Origin: an uncultured bacterium
Lineage (GTDB): Bacteria > Cyanobacteriota > Vampirovibrionia > Gastranaerophilales > Gastranaerophilaceae
NCBI GenBank assembly: GCA_902763805.1
Contig: CACWTN010000011.1
Span: forward strand, 1 to 58,766
Length of the DNA stretch: 58,766 nt
Reading direction: 5' to 3'
Shown: one piece after another, positions 6,497 to 16,288 of the stretch
Layout of the letters: every line of letters starts with the position of its first letter
How positions within the stretch are numbered: the stretch's first letter is position 1
Position numbers and translations under genes: made by a program
The notes under the pieces: model-generated
Database searches by the model: none
What the model was told of the DNA's origin: nothing
Seen by the model: only the letters and a program-made list of their open reading frames with translations

Positions 6497-8360
6497 AATC
6501 ATCAAACTCTTTCGGTTCATTTTTTATTCCTTTTTCTTTCTGTTCTTTTAAAAGCATACCTATTATAGGAAGCAATGCATTGATATTTGGATTTTCAGGG
6601 TTTAACGGTTCAATATCAGCACCTGTTGAAAGACCGCCATTTGTATTTGTACCATTCATCTCCGTTCCCAAAAACCGTTCGGGGTTGTCTACTCCTTTTT
6701 GTTCAAAATACCAGATAAAGATTTCCTGCAGGTTGAGCGGAATTATCTGGCTAAAGCGTTCAACCGCTCCCACAACCAAATCAGCCTGTTCACTCTTTAG
6801 TGCGGTTGAGTTATTATCGGAATAAGTGTATTTATAATCTCCCTGGCGCACAAAATCATCTATCTCAATATACTCCTGTTTATTGTCTTTAGAAACAAAA
6901 ATCGTTTCGACACCGCTCTTAAAATCTGCACAAAGTTTTGCAACTTTTTCAACGTTTGGAATAATCAAATCCTGATTAATAGTATCAACTATCATTGCCA
7001 AACGAGTCATCTGTCCCTGCGTTTTTACGGTAATTTCCGTTGCGGTTTTTGCACCGCTTTCTTCAACTGCGCCTATCATATTAGGGAATATTCCCGAAAC
7101 CTCTGCCATCAAATCATTAAGGAAAGTAATATCCTGTACAAAAATTTGAGGATTAAACTGTAATTGCTGGAACGCTGCAGTTGGTGAAAGGCTGTCGCCG
7201 TATTCAATAATCTTACCCGGATACAACTGAAGTTCGTCATCTTCAAAGAATCCCTCGGGAGCAAGAAGCGGAGGATTTTCACTTAAAACCTGAAGATTGC
7301 ATGTTCTGTTCAGCAAATCCTCCTGAACCTGAGAAAGAGAAAGAACACTGTACAGAGGACTTATACCGCGTTTTGTTTCCGGATCTTTTACAAACGCTCC
7401 GTATGAAAACGGGTTAATAAGCGCATCATTCTTGTGAAAATACACAAGATATTTTCTTGCAACAACAACAGCGTGCCAATTCTTTAAAATCTGACCGTTC
7501 GGAAGTTTCAAATCACCCCAGTGTTCCAGAACTTCTACAGTTGAACCTTTTACAACATCACTGTCTTTTTTCATTCTGCCATTTCCGTCTTTTACAAGTC
7601 TTTGTATCTCTTCGGCCTGTTCCTTTGTAACCGTGTAAAGCTTGTTATTTATAATATCGTCGGGCGTTTTATACACTCTGTAAATTTTCGGACAATCATC
7701 CCAAGAATCTGCCTGAGCAGAATCAAAAACAATATCTGCAGGATTAACGGGATAAATATAAGGATTGTTATACACTTCTCTTTCATCAACATAAAAATTC
7801 TTACCCTCGTTTTTTGCTTTTTCCGCTTTAGTCTGCAGTTCAATATCTCCTGTATTCACAAAGAAATCAACAGGTCTGCGGTATTCTTCGGTAAGTGTTT
7901 TCCAGGCAGTAAAAGATATCAGTTCACCATAAAGTAAAGCGTTATCGATAATCTGGTCACATGTTTTCTGGTAATCCATTTTTTCCATAATATCGACCAA
8001 AACTGCTTTTTGTCTGTTGCTTGCGTTATCGGAGTCGTGATTTTCTCCCGACACATCAAACATAGAATTAACATTTGCATAAGTATTTCTCCATATATAC
8101 GATTTAAGCGTCTGGTAAAACATAAATGTTTTGCACATTTTAATTTTACTTTTCCATCTTTGTGATTTATCGCCTGAGGGAATATACTCATTTTTGAAGA
8201 AAATCTCATCGGAAAGATTTTGCGCCATCTCCAGATGTTTGACCCGCGCGCTGTTCCATTCGGTAAATTTGTTCGCTATTCTTTTAACAAGACCTTCTTC
8301 TTCCTCTTTGTTTAACCTTTTTGGTTCCAAATCAGGATTAGTAATGTACTCAAATGTCAT
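6444..8360 (-). CDS. Phage portal protein
   Basis: A 638-residue protein, in the size range of podovirus-type portals, which form the dodecameric ring through which DNA enters the head and to which the tail attaches. The protein is rich in helices and includes conserved-looking segments such as NALLYGELISFTAWK (about 140-155), YPVNPADIVFDSA (about 199-211) and the late SEVSGIFPNMIGAVEESGAKTATEI-like helix, which match the wing and stem order of portals. The C-terminus is Pro/Asn-rich and helical. It is first in the structural run, with scaffold and capsid further down. No terminase large subunit is found upstream; an M48 gene occupies that place. Confidence 0.8.
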   Translation of the reverse strand: MTFEYITNPDLEPKRLNKEEEEGLVKRIANKFTEWNSARVKHLEMAQNLSDEIFFKNEYIPSGDKSQRWKSKIKMCKTFMFYQTLKSYIWRNTYANVNSMFDVSGENHDSDNASNRQKAVLVDIMEKMDYQKTCDQIIDNALLYGELISFTAWKTLTEEYRRPVDFFVNTGDIELQTKAEKAKNEGKNFYVDEREVYNNPYIYPVNPADIVFDSAQADSWDDCPKIYRVYKTPDDIINNKLYTVTKEQAEEIQRLVKDGNGRMKKDSDVVKGSTVEVLEHWGDLKLPNGQILKNWHAVVVARKYLVYFHKNDALINPFSYGAFVKDPETKRGISPLYSVLSLSQVQEDLLNRTCNLQVLSENPPLLAPEGFFEDDELQLYPGKIIEYGDSLSPTAAFQQLQFNPQIFVQDITFLNDLMAEVSGIFPNMIGAVEESGAKTATEITVKTQGQMTRLAMIVDTINQDLIIPNVEKVAKLCADFKSGVETIFVSKDNKQEYIEIDDFVRQGDYKYTYSDNNSTALKSEQADLVVGAVERFSQIIPLNLQEIFIWYFEQKGVDNPERFLGTEMNGTNTNGGLSTGADIEPLNPENPNINALLPIIGMLLKEQKEKGIKNEPKEFDDFIKSLEKICKENQTEER

Positions 8361-8395
8361 AAAATTTCCTTTCTAAATTATAATTTTGCTGCAGA

Positions 8396-8428
8396 ATGAT
8401 GCCCCGTGCATTTTGCACGGGGCATCAT
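8396..8428 (-). terminator. Strong hairpin terminator after the M48 gene
   Basis: A perfect 15-base GC-rich stem (8396-8410 with 8414-8428) and a three-base loop lies between the end of the M48 gene and the portal start. It lacks a long T tract but separates the two transcripts. A TATAAT on the minus strand at 8377-8382 just beyond could start the portal transcript. Confidence 0.6.
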
Positions 8429-8453
8429 ATTAAATAAATTGTCCTAAATCATA

Positions 8454-9728
8454 TTATAAAGAGTTCACTTGTTCTTTTATATAATGATTTTTTGAATCCA
8501 AAGACTGCGCTTTTAGGGCGTACTCTTTTGCCTGTTTTAAATACTTAGAATCATTTGTCTGTTTGTACAAATATTCGCTTGCGTATGATGCATACAAATA
8601 TGCAGGAGCATTGGTTTTATCAAGCTTAAACAATTTTTCAAACGAATTAATCGATTTTGAGAATTCGCCGTTAATATAATACATATATCCGAATCTTGCG
8701 TACACTTCTTCCATTGTCTCAGGAGCATAATAGGATTTTTCATTAAGTTTTTCAAGCGGTGCGCTTATTACCATAGACCTTCTGTCAGAAGATAATCTTG
8801 CAGGCATAGGTTCTGAGTTATATATATTTACCTTACCGATTTCATCCCATTCCGCAGGAAAATATTTTGCATTTTCCTGCAAATTTTGTAAACGTTTTAC
8901 AGGATTCGGATGGTCGTTTTGCCACTCATATCTTCTCGGCAGAGAACTGAAATACGAGATTACCTCAGAACCGCTGTCAAGATTATATCCTGCGTGCAAA
9001 GCAAGTTTTGCGCCTTCAACATCTGCCGCATATTCCATATTTTTGGAATCTGTTCTGTATTTTTGCCGCATACCAAGATATGCCGCAGCGGAAACATAGT
9101 TACCTCTTTTAGCCAGCATTTTCTGGTCCTGCATTTTCATAGCCAGACGTGAAGTTCTTTCCTGATGACCTAAAAGAGCATGTCCCATTTCATGACCGAT
9201 AATTAATGCCATTGCATCGTCATTATCTCCAAAGTTATCAATTATTGATGTACTCAGTGCAATATAGTTTGTATTTGTTGAAAAAGCGTTAGGGTTAACC
9301 GAATCCTTGTATATCTCTACCCTCCAGTTTATATAATCCAGTTTATTTGCTCTTATTAATTTTTCCGCCACTCTGTATACCTTATAAAAATCAGCTGCAT
9401 CTGCCTGAGTCTTATAATGTTTGGAAGCAGATTTTGATAAATTCTTTTTTATATCCTCGTATTTTTTTTCATCGGATTTTAATTTCTTTTTATAATCTGC
9501 CTGAGATACAGTTTCGTAATTACCAAACTTCATTATTTTCGGATCTTTTATTTCACTCTTTGTGACAGTTTTATTCATTTGAATATGCTGATTTTGCAAA
9601 ACTTTCTGGGTTGTTCCGTATTTTTGCGCATGCTTCATTTCCTTTAGCTGCATTTTCACATAATCTTTTGCCCCGACAGGACATAATGCAACAGAAAAGA
9701 ACAATACAAGCATTAATATTTTTTTCAT
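8454..9728 (-). CDS. M48 family zinc metallopeptidase with TPR-like tail, exported
   Basis: A 424-residue protein. ATG 9728 has Shine-Dalgarno AAAGGAG and opens a signal peptide (MKKILMLVLFF, cleavage near GAKD). The HEMGH motif (179-183) and the downstream ExxxD in EYAAD (Glu232, Asp236) give the M48 zinc site. The C-terminal 80 residues show two TPR-like helical pairs, as in the BepA/YfgC family of periplasmic proteases that clear misassembled outer-membrane proteins. It therefore looks like a host envelope-quality enzyme, yet it lies between phage-like genes. Its own terminator follows. The peptidase call is firm; a BepA-like role is inference. Confidence 0.85.
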   Translation of the reverse strand: MKKILMLVLFFSVALCPVGAKDYVKMQLKEMKHAQKYGTTQKVLQNQHIQMNKTVTKSEIKDPKIMKFGNYETVSQADYKKKLKSDEKKYEDIKKNLSKSASKHYKTQADAADFYKVYRVAEKLIRANKLDYINWRVEIYKDSVNPNAFSTNTNYIALSTSIIDNFGDNDDAMALIIGHEMGHALLGHQERTSRLAMKMQDQKMLAKRGNYVSAAAYLGMRQKYRTDSKNMEYAADVEGAKLALHAGYNLDSGSEVISYFSSLPRRYEWQNDHPNPVKRLQNLQENAKYFPAEWDEIGKVNIYNSEPMPARLSSDRRSMVISAPLEKLNEKSYYAPETMEEVYARFGYMYYINGEFSKSINSFEKLFKLDKTNAPAYLYASYASEYLYKQTNDSKYLKQAKEYALKAQSLDSKNHYIKEQVNSL

Positions 9729-9756
9729 ATATACTCCTTTTTCTGAGAATATATTA

Positions 9757-10167
9757 TCATACTTTTTCTTCAAACACAAACAATTTTCCTTCAACCCTCT
9801 TAAAACCGCACCTGAGCAAACAAAGGGCAGATGCCCGGTTTTGCGCCTCGGCATATACCCTTCCCCTGAACCAGCTCAGGGACATTTTTAAACAATTCAG
9901 ATGCACTTCTAAATTTTTCCTTTTAGAAAACGCGTTAACAAAAAGCCTTCCGTCATCTTCCGTAAAATAATAAATTGCGCCCTGAAGATTTCCACCCTTT
10001 TCAAACAAATAAAAAAAAGTGTTTTTACAGATAAAATCGAAAGAGTTAGGGTCGCAAATTTTGTCCTGAAGACTTTCATACAGTTTTCTGCATTCTTCAC
10101 TGTATCTGTAAAACTCTCTTTGCATCGGTATCCAGACGTGAACGTCAGCCATATCATCACTGTTCAT
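9757..10167 (-). CDS. GNAT-like acetyltransferase family protein
   Basis: A 136-residue protein. Its C-terminal half reads VYAEAQNRASALCLLRCGFKRV, the familiar end of a GNAT fold where residue N and the ALCLLRCGF helix lie near acetyl-CoA; the central QGAIYYFTEDDGRLFV supplies the beta strands. Substrate is unknown. The ATG at 10167 fits the GAGG Shine-Dalgarno at good distance; ATG 10176 is too close to it. It follows the 10186 gene with an 18-base gap, suggesting a shared transcript. Similar small acetyltransferase-like genes occur in phages, which fits the surrounding genes. Confidence 0.6.
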   Translation of the reverse strand: MNSDDMADVHVWIPMQREFYRYSEECRKLYESLQDKICDPNSFDFICKNTFFYLFEKGGNLQGAIYYFTEDDGRLFVNAFSKRKNLEVHLNCLKMSLSWFRGRVYAEAQNRASALCLLRCGFKRVEGKLFVFEEKV

Positions 10168-10185
10168 AAGACTCATCCTCAGACT

Positions 10186-10497
10186 TTATATTTTTTGTTC
10201 GCTTAATCCTTCAACAATATTGATAACAGGTTCAACATTTTCATAATTTTCTTCATCCAGACCAAGCGCAAGACGCTGCCCCTTCTGAACCTTTCCTATT
10301 GATGAAATCAAAAAATCAAGAACGGCAACGGAATTTTTAGGCATATCCAGAAACTCTATATCAGCTCTTGTTAACTCTCTTGAAAACTCATCAAGAATAA
10401 ACTCCAAAACAGACAGAACATTATCGTAAAACCTGATATGCTTTTCGTTTACTTCTTTTTTTCTGCTTTGATTGTCAGGCTCTTTTTTGTTTTTCAT
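10186..10497 (-). CDS. Small helical phage-like protein, possible terminase small subunit
   Basis: A 103-residue, all-helical, charged protein. The segment LISSIGKVQKGQRLALGLDE (about 63-82) resembles the second half of some terminase small subunits, where a conserved Q(R)LALGL helix follows the DNA-binding region. No large subunit is encoded nearby, so the assignment is weak and it could be another phage regulator. It is co-directional with the acetyltransferase-like gene. The Lys-rich first 20 residues could bind DNA. Upstream lies the large-loop terminator at 10511-10617. Confidence 0.45.
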   Translation of the reverse strand: MKNKKEPDNQSRKKEVNEKHIRFYDNVLSVLEFILDEFSRELTRADIEFLDMPKNSVAVLDFLISSIGKVQKGQRLALGLDEENYENVEPVINIVEGLSEQKI

Positions 10498-10510
10498 AAC
10501 AGGATTCCTT

Positions 10511-10617
10511 TAAAAAAAATCCGAAGGCAAGGTATAAATGTACAACACGTAGGAGAGCGGGTAAAATTAATTACCCGTTAAGAGAGAAAGGTGAAACGAT
10601 GAAAAAAGCCTTCGGAT
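10511..10617 (-). terminator. Large-loop terminator or small structured RNA
   Basis: On the minus strand, ATCCGAAGGC (10617-10608) pairs with GCCTTCGGAT (10528-10519), which is followed directly by eight T. The 79-base loop holds an inner hairpin, CGGGTAA with TTACCCG (10558-10577). This can end transcription of the gene at 10634 and may itself be a small RNA. Confidence 0.6.
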
Positions 10618-10633
10618 AAATATAACCAACATA

Positions 10634-10993
10634 TCATTTATTTTTTACCAACTCTTTGTTTCCGTAAAAATCACATGCATACTGTCTGACTTTCCCGTTT
10701 TTAGAACATTTGTTAACTCCATACACCCAGCCGAAGGGTTTAGATTTAACTCGTTTAAACAATGAACTTGCCGAACGTAAAATACTGTTTTGGAGCGAAC
10801 ACATAAGGTTATTGGCATTCACTCCTGCCGCAACCGTTTTGTTTAATCCGCCTGTAAAAGAATATTCCGTCAGCTCTGCAACAGGTTTATTACAGTGAGG
10901 ACAAAAACCTACCGACAAAACCCGTTTCTCGTACAAATCCGTATCCTCAAGATAATAAACTTCATCCGGGTTAAATTTCATACAGTGATACAT
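10634..10993 (-). CDS. Small zinc-ribbon-like protein, unknown function
   Basis: A 119-residue protein starting MYHCMKFN; the ATG at 10993 has a GAGAGG Shine-Dalgarno and was preferred over an upstream in-frame start at 11008. It contains FCPHCNKP (CxxC) near residue 31 and two later cysteines (around residues 95 and 106), which could form one zinc site. The C-terminus is very basic. Such small zinc-ribbon proteins often bind nucleic acid, but I recognise no family. It stands at the upstream edge of the phage-like region, followed by the 10511-10617 hairpin. Confidence 0.55.
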   Translation of the reverse strand: MYHCMKFNPDEVYYLEDTDLYEKRVLSVGFCPHCNKPVAELTEYSFTGGLNKTVAAGVNANNLMCSLQNSILRSASSLFKRVKSKPFGWVYGVNKCSKNGKVRQYACDFYGNKELVKNK

Positions 10994-11008
10994 AAAAACC
11001 TCTCGCAA

Positions 11009-11328
11009 TAAAACAACACCCTGTCTTAATAACAGAGCAGTTGATTTTTAATTTGTGATACTCCAGCCAAAAGGCACAATGCGCCCTTACCCTTGAATGA
11101 TTTATCTACGCCGTTTTCACATTGCATCAAAATCAGGTACAAATAAATACTACAACATTTTAAAATTTCGCCTAAGGATTGTAACGATTTTTTTACATCT
11201 AAACCCAGATATCAATGTATACGGGCACCGCAGACAGATTAACACTATTGTCAGTCAATAAAATCGGACTTTATAAACAATTTTAACTGTTAATAAAAAT
11301 TGAAACTTAATCTTGTTTTTAATAAACT
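11009..11328. other. Intergenic region, no gene seen
   Basis: A 350-base gap between the last phage-like gene and the dehydrogenase gene. It is AT-rich with short runs of dyad character but no open frame with a ribosome site and no tRNA-like fold. It may include the prophage edge, but no direct repeat or integrase was seen. Confidence 0.5.
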
Positions 11329-11334
11329 TATAAT
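11329..11334 (+). promoter_or_regulatory. -10 box of the dehydrogenase gene
   Basis: A perfect TATAAT 27 bases before the start codon. The -35 region is poor, so only the -10 is called. Confidence 0.45.
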
Positions 11335-11360
11335 ACAGATAAATAAAAGGAGCTGAGAGA

Positions 11361-12335
11361 ATGAAAGCAATCGTTTTTGATAATGAACTTAAACTTGATA
11401 CTAATTATAAAAAACCCGAACCCAAAGAAGGTGAAGCATTAATAAAAGTAACACTTGCAGGGATTTGTAATACGGATTATGAAATCACAAAAGGTTATAT
11501 GGGTTATGTCGGAGTTTTGGGACACGAATTTGTCGGTGTAGTTGAAGGGGTAAATAGTACTAATCCTGATGACAAGAAATGGATAGGGAAACGTGTTGTT
11601 GCCGAAATCAGCTACGGATGCAACGACCCTGAATGTGAATGGTGTGCTCAAAAGAATTACCGTCACTGTCCTGCAAGACACACATTGGGTATCGTTAACA
11701 AAGACGGCTGTTTTGCGGAATATATGACAATGCCTTTGAACGTTCTTTTTGAAGTTCCTGCTAATGTTCCCGATGAACAGGCCGTTTTCGTTGAACCGCT
11801 TGCTGCAGCTTGTGAAATATCTGAACAACTGCACATTGAACCGATGAAAAAAGTTCTTGTATTAGGTGACGGGAAACTCGGCTTAACAACTGCTCTCACA
11901 CTTCACGCACAAAACCTTGACGTAACTCTTGTCGGAAAACACCAAAATAAGCTTGATATAGCCGCTAAACAGGGTGTCAAAACAAAATTATTACAAGACT
12001 TAAAAGTTGAAAACATTTACGATGTCGTAGTCGAAGCAACTGGTACGGCAGGCGGATTTGAAACAAGTATGGCACTCACTAAACCGAGAGGAGTTTTGGT
12101 ACTCAAAAGCACGGTTGCTACGGGAAAAGAACTGAACCTTGCACCAATTGTTATAAACGAAATAACAGTCTTAGGCTCTCGCTGCGGTCAGTTTCCGCCT
12201 GCATTAAGATTGCTTGAAAATAACAGAATAGATTTTCACCCGTTCATCTCAAAAATCTATTCAATAGACGACGCACTTGAAGCCTTTGAAGCAAACAAAG
12301 CAAAAGAAAGCATAAAAATATTAATAAAAATGTAG
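11361..12335 (+). CDS. Zinc-type alcohol dehydrogenase family enzyme (MDR superfamily)
   Basis: A 324-residue medium-chain dehydrogenase. Catalytic-zinc features are the GICNTDYE segment (Cys36, residues 34-41) and GHEFVG (His56 and Glu57). A structural zinc lobe CNDPECEWCAQKNYRHC (about 90-106) has four cysteines. The NAD(P) fold follows with VLGDGKLG (about 166-173) and a VVEATG strand. The reaction is oxidation of an alcohol or polyol to the carbonyl; substrate cannot be read from sequence, with threonine, sorbitol or glucose-type dehydrogenases as relatives. A strong AAAGGAG Shine-Dalgarno precedes ATG 11361. It is monocistronic and converges on uvrB. Confidence 0.85.
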   Translation: MKAIVFDNELKLDTNYKKPEPKEGEALIKVTLAGICNTDYEITKGYMGYVGVLGHEFVGVVEGVNSTNPDDKKWIGKRVVAEISYGCNDPECEWCAQKNYRHCPARHTLGIVNKDGCFAEYMTMPLNVLFEVPANVPDEQAVFVEPLAAACEISEQLHIEPMKKVLVLGDGKLGLTTALTLHAQNLDVTLVGKHQNKLDIAAKQGVKTKLLQDLKVENIYDVVVEATGTAGGFETSMALTKPRGVLVLKSTVATGKELNLAPIVINEITVLGSRCGQFPPALRLLENNRIDFHPFISKIYSIDDALEAFEANKAKESIKILIKM

Positions 12336-12389
12336 AGGTTTAAAAGTCTTTTGGTTCTTTTCTAAAGACCCATTATATATTTACCCTCA

Positions 12390-14372
12390 CTATACCATTT
12401 CTCTGAGTTTTTTCAGCTGGTCACGAATTTCGGCAGCTCGCTCAAAGTCAAGAATTTTTGCGGCTTTATGCATATCTTTTTCAAGCTTTGATATGAGTTT
12501 TGGCAAATCTTTCTTTTCAATACCAAGGTCAACCATTTCTTCCGCAACAATATCTTCAAAGTCACGATAGCTTGCAACGAGTGAAAGCAAATTGTTTTCT
12601 ATCGGTTTTTTAATAGTCTGCGGAATTATTCCGTATTTTTTGTTATGCTCAAGCTGAATTTCACGTCTGCGGTTTGTTTCATCGATAGCTCTCTGCATAG
12701 AATCTGTTATTTTATCAGCATACATAATAACTTCACCGCAGGCATTACGGGCAGCACGCCCTATAGTTTGGATAAGACTTGTGTCGGAACGTAAAAAGCC
12801 TTCTTTATCAGCATCCATAATCGCTACGAGCGAGACTTCCGGGATATCAAGACCTTCTCTCAGCAGATTAACCCCGATTAGCACATCAAATTCACCTAAC
12901 CTTAAATCCCGAAGAATCTCAACTCTTTCAATTGATTTAATACCGCTATGCAGATAACGGACACGAATGCCTTCCTGCAGGAAGAAGTCGCACAAATCCT
13001 CTGCCATACGTTTTGTAAGCGTTGTTATCAGAACCCTTTCATCTTTTTTTGCACGCTTTGCAATCTCTTGTTTCAGGTCTGATATTTGTGTTTCGATAGG
13101 ACGAACCGATATTTTCGGATCAACAAGTCCTGTCGGACGTATAATTTGTTCAACAAGCTGAGATGACGTATTTTTTTCAAAGTCACTTGGAGTTGCTGAT
13201 ATATAAATTTTTTGTCCTACTTTTGAGAAAAATTCCTCCCATTTAAGCGGACGGTTATCTTTTGCGCAAGGAAGCCTGAATCCGAAATCAACAAGCACCT
13301 GTTTACGTGAAGCGTCACCGTGGTACATTCCGTTTAATTGCGGAAGCGTAACGTGAGATTCATCAATAACAGTCAGAAAATCCCCTCTGAAATAGTCCAA
13401 AAGCGTTGCAGGAGCAGAACCTACAGGACGGCGTTCAATTATACGGGAATAGTTTTCAATCCCTGAACAGTACCCCATTTCTTTAATCATTTCCATATCG
13501 TATTTTACGCGCTGCTGAAGCCTTTGTGATTCAAGAATTTTATTCTCTGCCTCAAGCTCATTGACACGGTTTCTGAGCTCCGTTCTAATCATATCAAGTG
13601 TTTCTTCTTCATTCTCGTCATAAGCTATATAGTGAACTGCTGGGTAAATATAAACACTTTCGGGAGCTTCCAGTATTTCTCCCGTTAAATGGTCAATTCT
13701 TACAATTTTTTCTATCTCGTCACCGAAAAAGTAAATTCTTGTGACCACTTTTTCGAAAGCAGGCATAATCTCTAAAATATCCCCTCTTGCCCTGAAAGTC
13801 GAGCGTTCAAGTTCAAGGTCATTTCTTGTGTATCTGGTCATAACAAGATGTTTGATTAAATCATTTCTTTCTAAAGTATCGCCGACAGAGATTTTAATCG
13901 TGCCTTTAAAATAGCTTTCAGGCAAGCCCAAACCGTAAATACAGCTTACTGATGCAACAATAATTACATCATTTCTCTCATAAAGACTTCTTGTTGTATT
14001 ATGTCTGAGACGGTCTATTTCGTCATTTATACTTGCAGATTTTTCAATATAGGTGTCAGTCCTCGGAATATAAGCTTCAGGCTGATAATAGTCATAATAT
14101 GAAATAAAGTATTCAACCGCATTATTTGGGAACAGTTCTTTAAATTCGTTATAAAGCTGAGCTGCAAGAGTTTTGTTATGAGCGATGATAAGCGTCGGCT
14201 TTTGTATACGTTCAATAACATTTGCTATTGTAAACGTTTTTCCTGAACCTGTTATACCCAAAAGTGTTTGGGCATCATCTCCCCTTTTTAACCCTTCAAC
14301 AAGTTCCTCAATCGCTTTTGGCTGGTCACCTGCCGGCTTATATTTTGAACAAATTTCAAACTTTCTTTCCAT
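12390..14372 (-). CDS. uvrB: UvrABC excinuclease subunit B
   Basis: A 660-residue protein, standard length. Walker A GITGSGKT (39-46), the damage-verification beta-hairpin around [11 protein letters not shown] (91-101), the helicase motif IDESH (about 339), the late motif QTIGRAARN and a C-terminal UVR domain ending [12 protein letters not shown] are all present. UvrB receives damaged DNA from UvrA, checks it by strand opening and then recruits UvrC for dual incision. It is alone on its strand, with no uvrA or uvrC neighbour. The assignment is firm. Confidence 0.97.
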   Translation of the reverse strand: MERKFEICSKYKPAGDQPKAIEELVEGLKRGDDAQTLLGITGSGKTFTIANVIERIQKPTLIIAHNKTLAAQLYNEFKELFPNNAVEYFISYYDYYQPEAYIPRTDTYIEKSASINDEIDRLRHNTTRSLYERNDVIIVASVSCIYGLGLPESYFKGTIKISVGDTLERNDLIKHLVMTRYTRNDLELERSTFRARGDILEIMPAFEKVVTRIYFFGDEIEKIVRIDHLTGEILEAPESVYIYPAVHYIAYDENEEETLDMIRTELRNRVNELEAENKILESQRLQQRVKYDMEMIKEMGYCSGIENYSRIIERRPVGSAPATLLDYFRGDFLTVIDESHVTLPQLNGMYHGDASRKQVLVDFGFRLPCAKDNRPLKWEEFFSKVGQKIYISATPSDFEKNTSSQLVEQIIRPTGLVDPKISVRPIETQISDLKQEIAKRAKKDERVLITTLTKRMAEDLCDFFLQEGIRVRYLHSGIKSIERVEILRDLRLGEFDVLIGVNLLREGLDIPEVSLVAIMDADKEGFLRSDTSLIQTIGRAARNACGEVIMYADKITDSMQRAIDETNRRREIQLEHNKKYGIIPQTIKKPIENNLLSLVASYRDFEDIVAEEMVDLGIEKKDLPKLISKLEKDMHKAAKILDFERAAEIRDQLKKLREMV

Positions 14373-14573
14373 AAAAACATTATAACCTTAATACACCAAA
14401 ATGCATATTTTGATGTAAAGCAATTTTCTCGTTCAGGTCGAGTGTTACAATTGGCTAATGAGTGCAGATACAGAGCTGAACAAATACTTGCCTGAATAAT
14501 TTTAATTGACTTGTATGTTTTACCACATATAATAAATATATCGCTAGATATGTGTTTGTGTATATTAAAAATA

Positions 14574-14607
14574 AAAAAAGCGGTTTGCTAAAGCAAACCG
14601 CTTTTTT
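14574..14607 (-). terminator. Terminator of the fatty-acid operon
   Basis: GCGGTTTGC (14580-14588) pairs with GCAAACCGC (14593-14601), flanked by A and T runs, so it is a classic intrinsic terminator that works on both strands. It lies 18 bases past the fabF stop. The rest of the 14373-14624 gap shows no gene. Confidence 0.9.
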
Positions 14608-14624
14608 ATTTATATTTTTTCAAG

Positions 14625-15878
14625 CTAAACAGCTTTGAAAACCAATGTTGCGTTATGACCGCCAAATCCGAATGAGTTGGAAAGAGCAGCTCTTACATTA
14701 GCTTTCTTAGCTTTGTGCGGAACATAGTCTAAGTCAGCAACATGTTCATCCTGATTATCAAGATTGATAGTAGGAGGAACAATACCTTCTTCAATTACCT
14801 TTGCACAAACGATAGCTTCAACAGCGCCTGTTGCACCCAGCATGTGACCATGCATACTCTTTGTAGAACTTACCATAAGGTGTTCATTTTGAGTTTTATC
14901 GCCAAAAATTTCAGCAATAGCCTGTGACTCAGCTATATCGCCCAAACCTGTACTTGTTCCGTGAGGATTGATATAATCAATATCCTCAGGTTTCAAATCA
15001 GCATCTCTTAGTGCAAACTTCATTGAATTCAAAGCACCTTTACCTTCAGGGTCAGGAGCAACAATATCGTGTGCATCAGCAGTCTGACCGTAGCCAACAA
15101 GTTCTGCATAAATCTTTGCACCGCGAGCTTTAGCATGCTCATATTCTTCAAGAACGACAACACCTGCACCTTCGCCCATAACAAAACCGTCACGGTCTTT
15201 GTCATAAGGTCTTGATGCTTTTTCAGGTTTATCATTTCTCTTTGATAAAGCACGGCAAGAAGTAAATGCGCCGACACCGAGCGTTGTAATTGTAGCTTCG
15301 CAGCCACCGCAAACCATTACATCGGCATCCCCGTACTGAATAGCACGGAAAGAATCACCGATTGAATGTGTACCTGTTGCACAAGCTGAAACAACAGCCT
15401 TGTTAACACCCTTATACCCATGCTGCATTGAAATTCTGCCTGATGCCATGTCTACAATAAGCATCGGAACAGTAAACGGAGAAGCTTTTGTCGGGCCTCT
15501 GTTAATCATAGCAAGGTGGTTTTGTTCAAATGTTTTAAAACCGCCTGCTGCAGAACTTACAATAACACCAATTCTGTATGGGTCAATATTCGCTTCATCA
15601 ATACCTGAATCTGCTATTGCCTCATCTGCTGCAACAACAGCAAATTGGGTAAATCTGTCCATTCTTTTTGCTTCTTTTGGGTTGATATAATCATCAGGGT
15701 TAAAATCTTTATCTTTGATTTCACCTGCGATTGTAACAACATGCCCTTCTAACGGCATTTGTTCAATGGTAGAAATTCCGCTTTTTCCGTCAACCATTGA
15801 TTTCCAAAAATTTTTAACACCAATACCGCAGGGAGTAACAGCACCCATGCCGGTAATAACTACTCTTCTTTTTGTCAT
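14625..15878 (-). CDS. fabF: 3-oxoacyl-ACP synthase II (KAS II)
   Basis: A 417-residue condensing enzyme. The nucleophile is Cys166 in SACATGTHSIG; the two active-site histidines lie in NPHGTSTG and SMHGHMLGATG. It elongates acyl-ACP with malonyl-ACP in the cytoplasm. It is the last gene of the fab operon, directly after acpP, which is the usual acpP-fabF order. No second KAS (fabB) is seen, so it is probably the main elongation synthase here, though the rest of the genome is not visible. Confidence 0.97.
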   Translation of the reverse strand: MTKRRVVITGMGAVTPCGIGVKNFWKSMVDGKSGISTIEQMPLEGHVVTIAGEIKDKDFNPDDYINPKEAKRMDRFTQFAVVAADEAIADSGIDEANIDPYRIGVIVSSAAGGFKTFEQNHLAMINRGPTKASPFTVPMLIVDMASGRISMQHGYKGVNKAVVSACATGTHSIGDSFRAIQYGDADVMVCGGCEATITTLGVGAFTSCRALSKRNDKPEKASRPYDKDRDGFVMGEGAGVVVLEEYEHAKARGAKIYAELVGYGQTADAHDIVAPDPEGKGALNSMKFALRDADLKPEDIDYINPHGTSTGLGDIAESQAIAEIFGDKTQNEHLMVSSTKSMHGHMLGATGAVEAIVCAKVIEEGIVPPTINLDNQDEHVADLDYVPHKAKKANVRAALSNSFGFGGHNATLVFKAV

Positions 15879-15959
15879 CTATTTATACCTCTTAAAATGA
15901 AAGCGAGTGAAAGTGTTGCACCTCCACCCGCTTTAAAATTCTTATACTCGTAAAATCAA

Positions 15960-16190
15960 TTATGAGTGAGCTTCGATGTAGTTAACTGCATCTTGTACAG
16001 TTTGAATTTTTTCAGCTTCTTCATCAGGAATTTCGCAACCGAATTCTTCTTCGAAAGCCATAACTAATTCAACTGTATCTAAAGAATCAGCACCCAAGTC
16101 AGCAGTAAAGCTTGCTTCCGGAGTAACTAATGCTTCATCACAGCTTAATTGATCTACTACAACTTTTTTTACTTTTTCTAATGTACTCAT
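15960..16190 (-). CDS. acpP: Acyl carrier protein
   Basis: A 76-residue acidic four-helix protein. Ser36 in [10 protein letters not shown] is the attachment site for 4'-phosphopantetheine, which carries growing acyl chains between the Fab enzymes. The length and motif are standard. It lies between fabG and fabF. Confidence 0.97.
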   Translation of the reverse strand: MSTLEKVKKVVVDQLSCDEALVTPEASFTADLGADSLDTVELVMAFEEEFGCEIPDEEAEKIQTVQDAVNYIEAHS

Positions 16191-16288
16191 GTTTTTTATC
16201 CTCTTATTTATGTGTCATACACTTTTCAACTTAAATTATACTTGTTCAAGATTATTTTGCAATAAAGTAACAAAATTGTTACAGTTTG

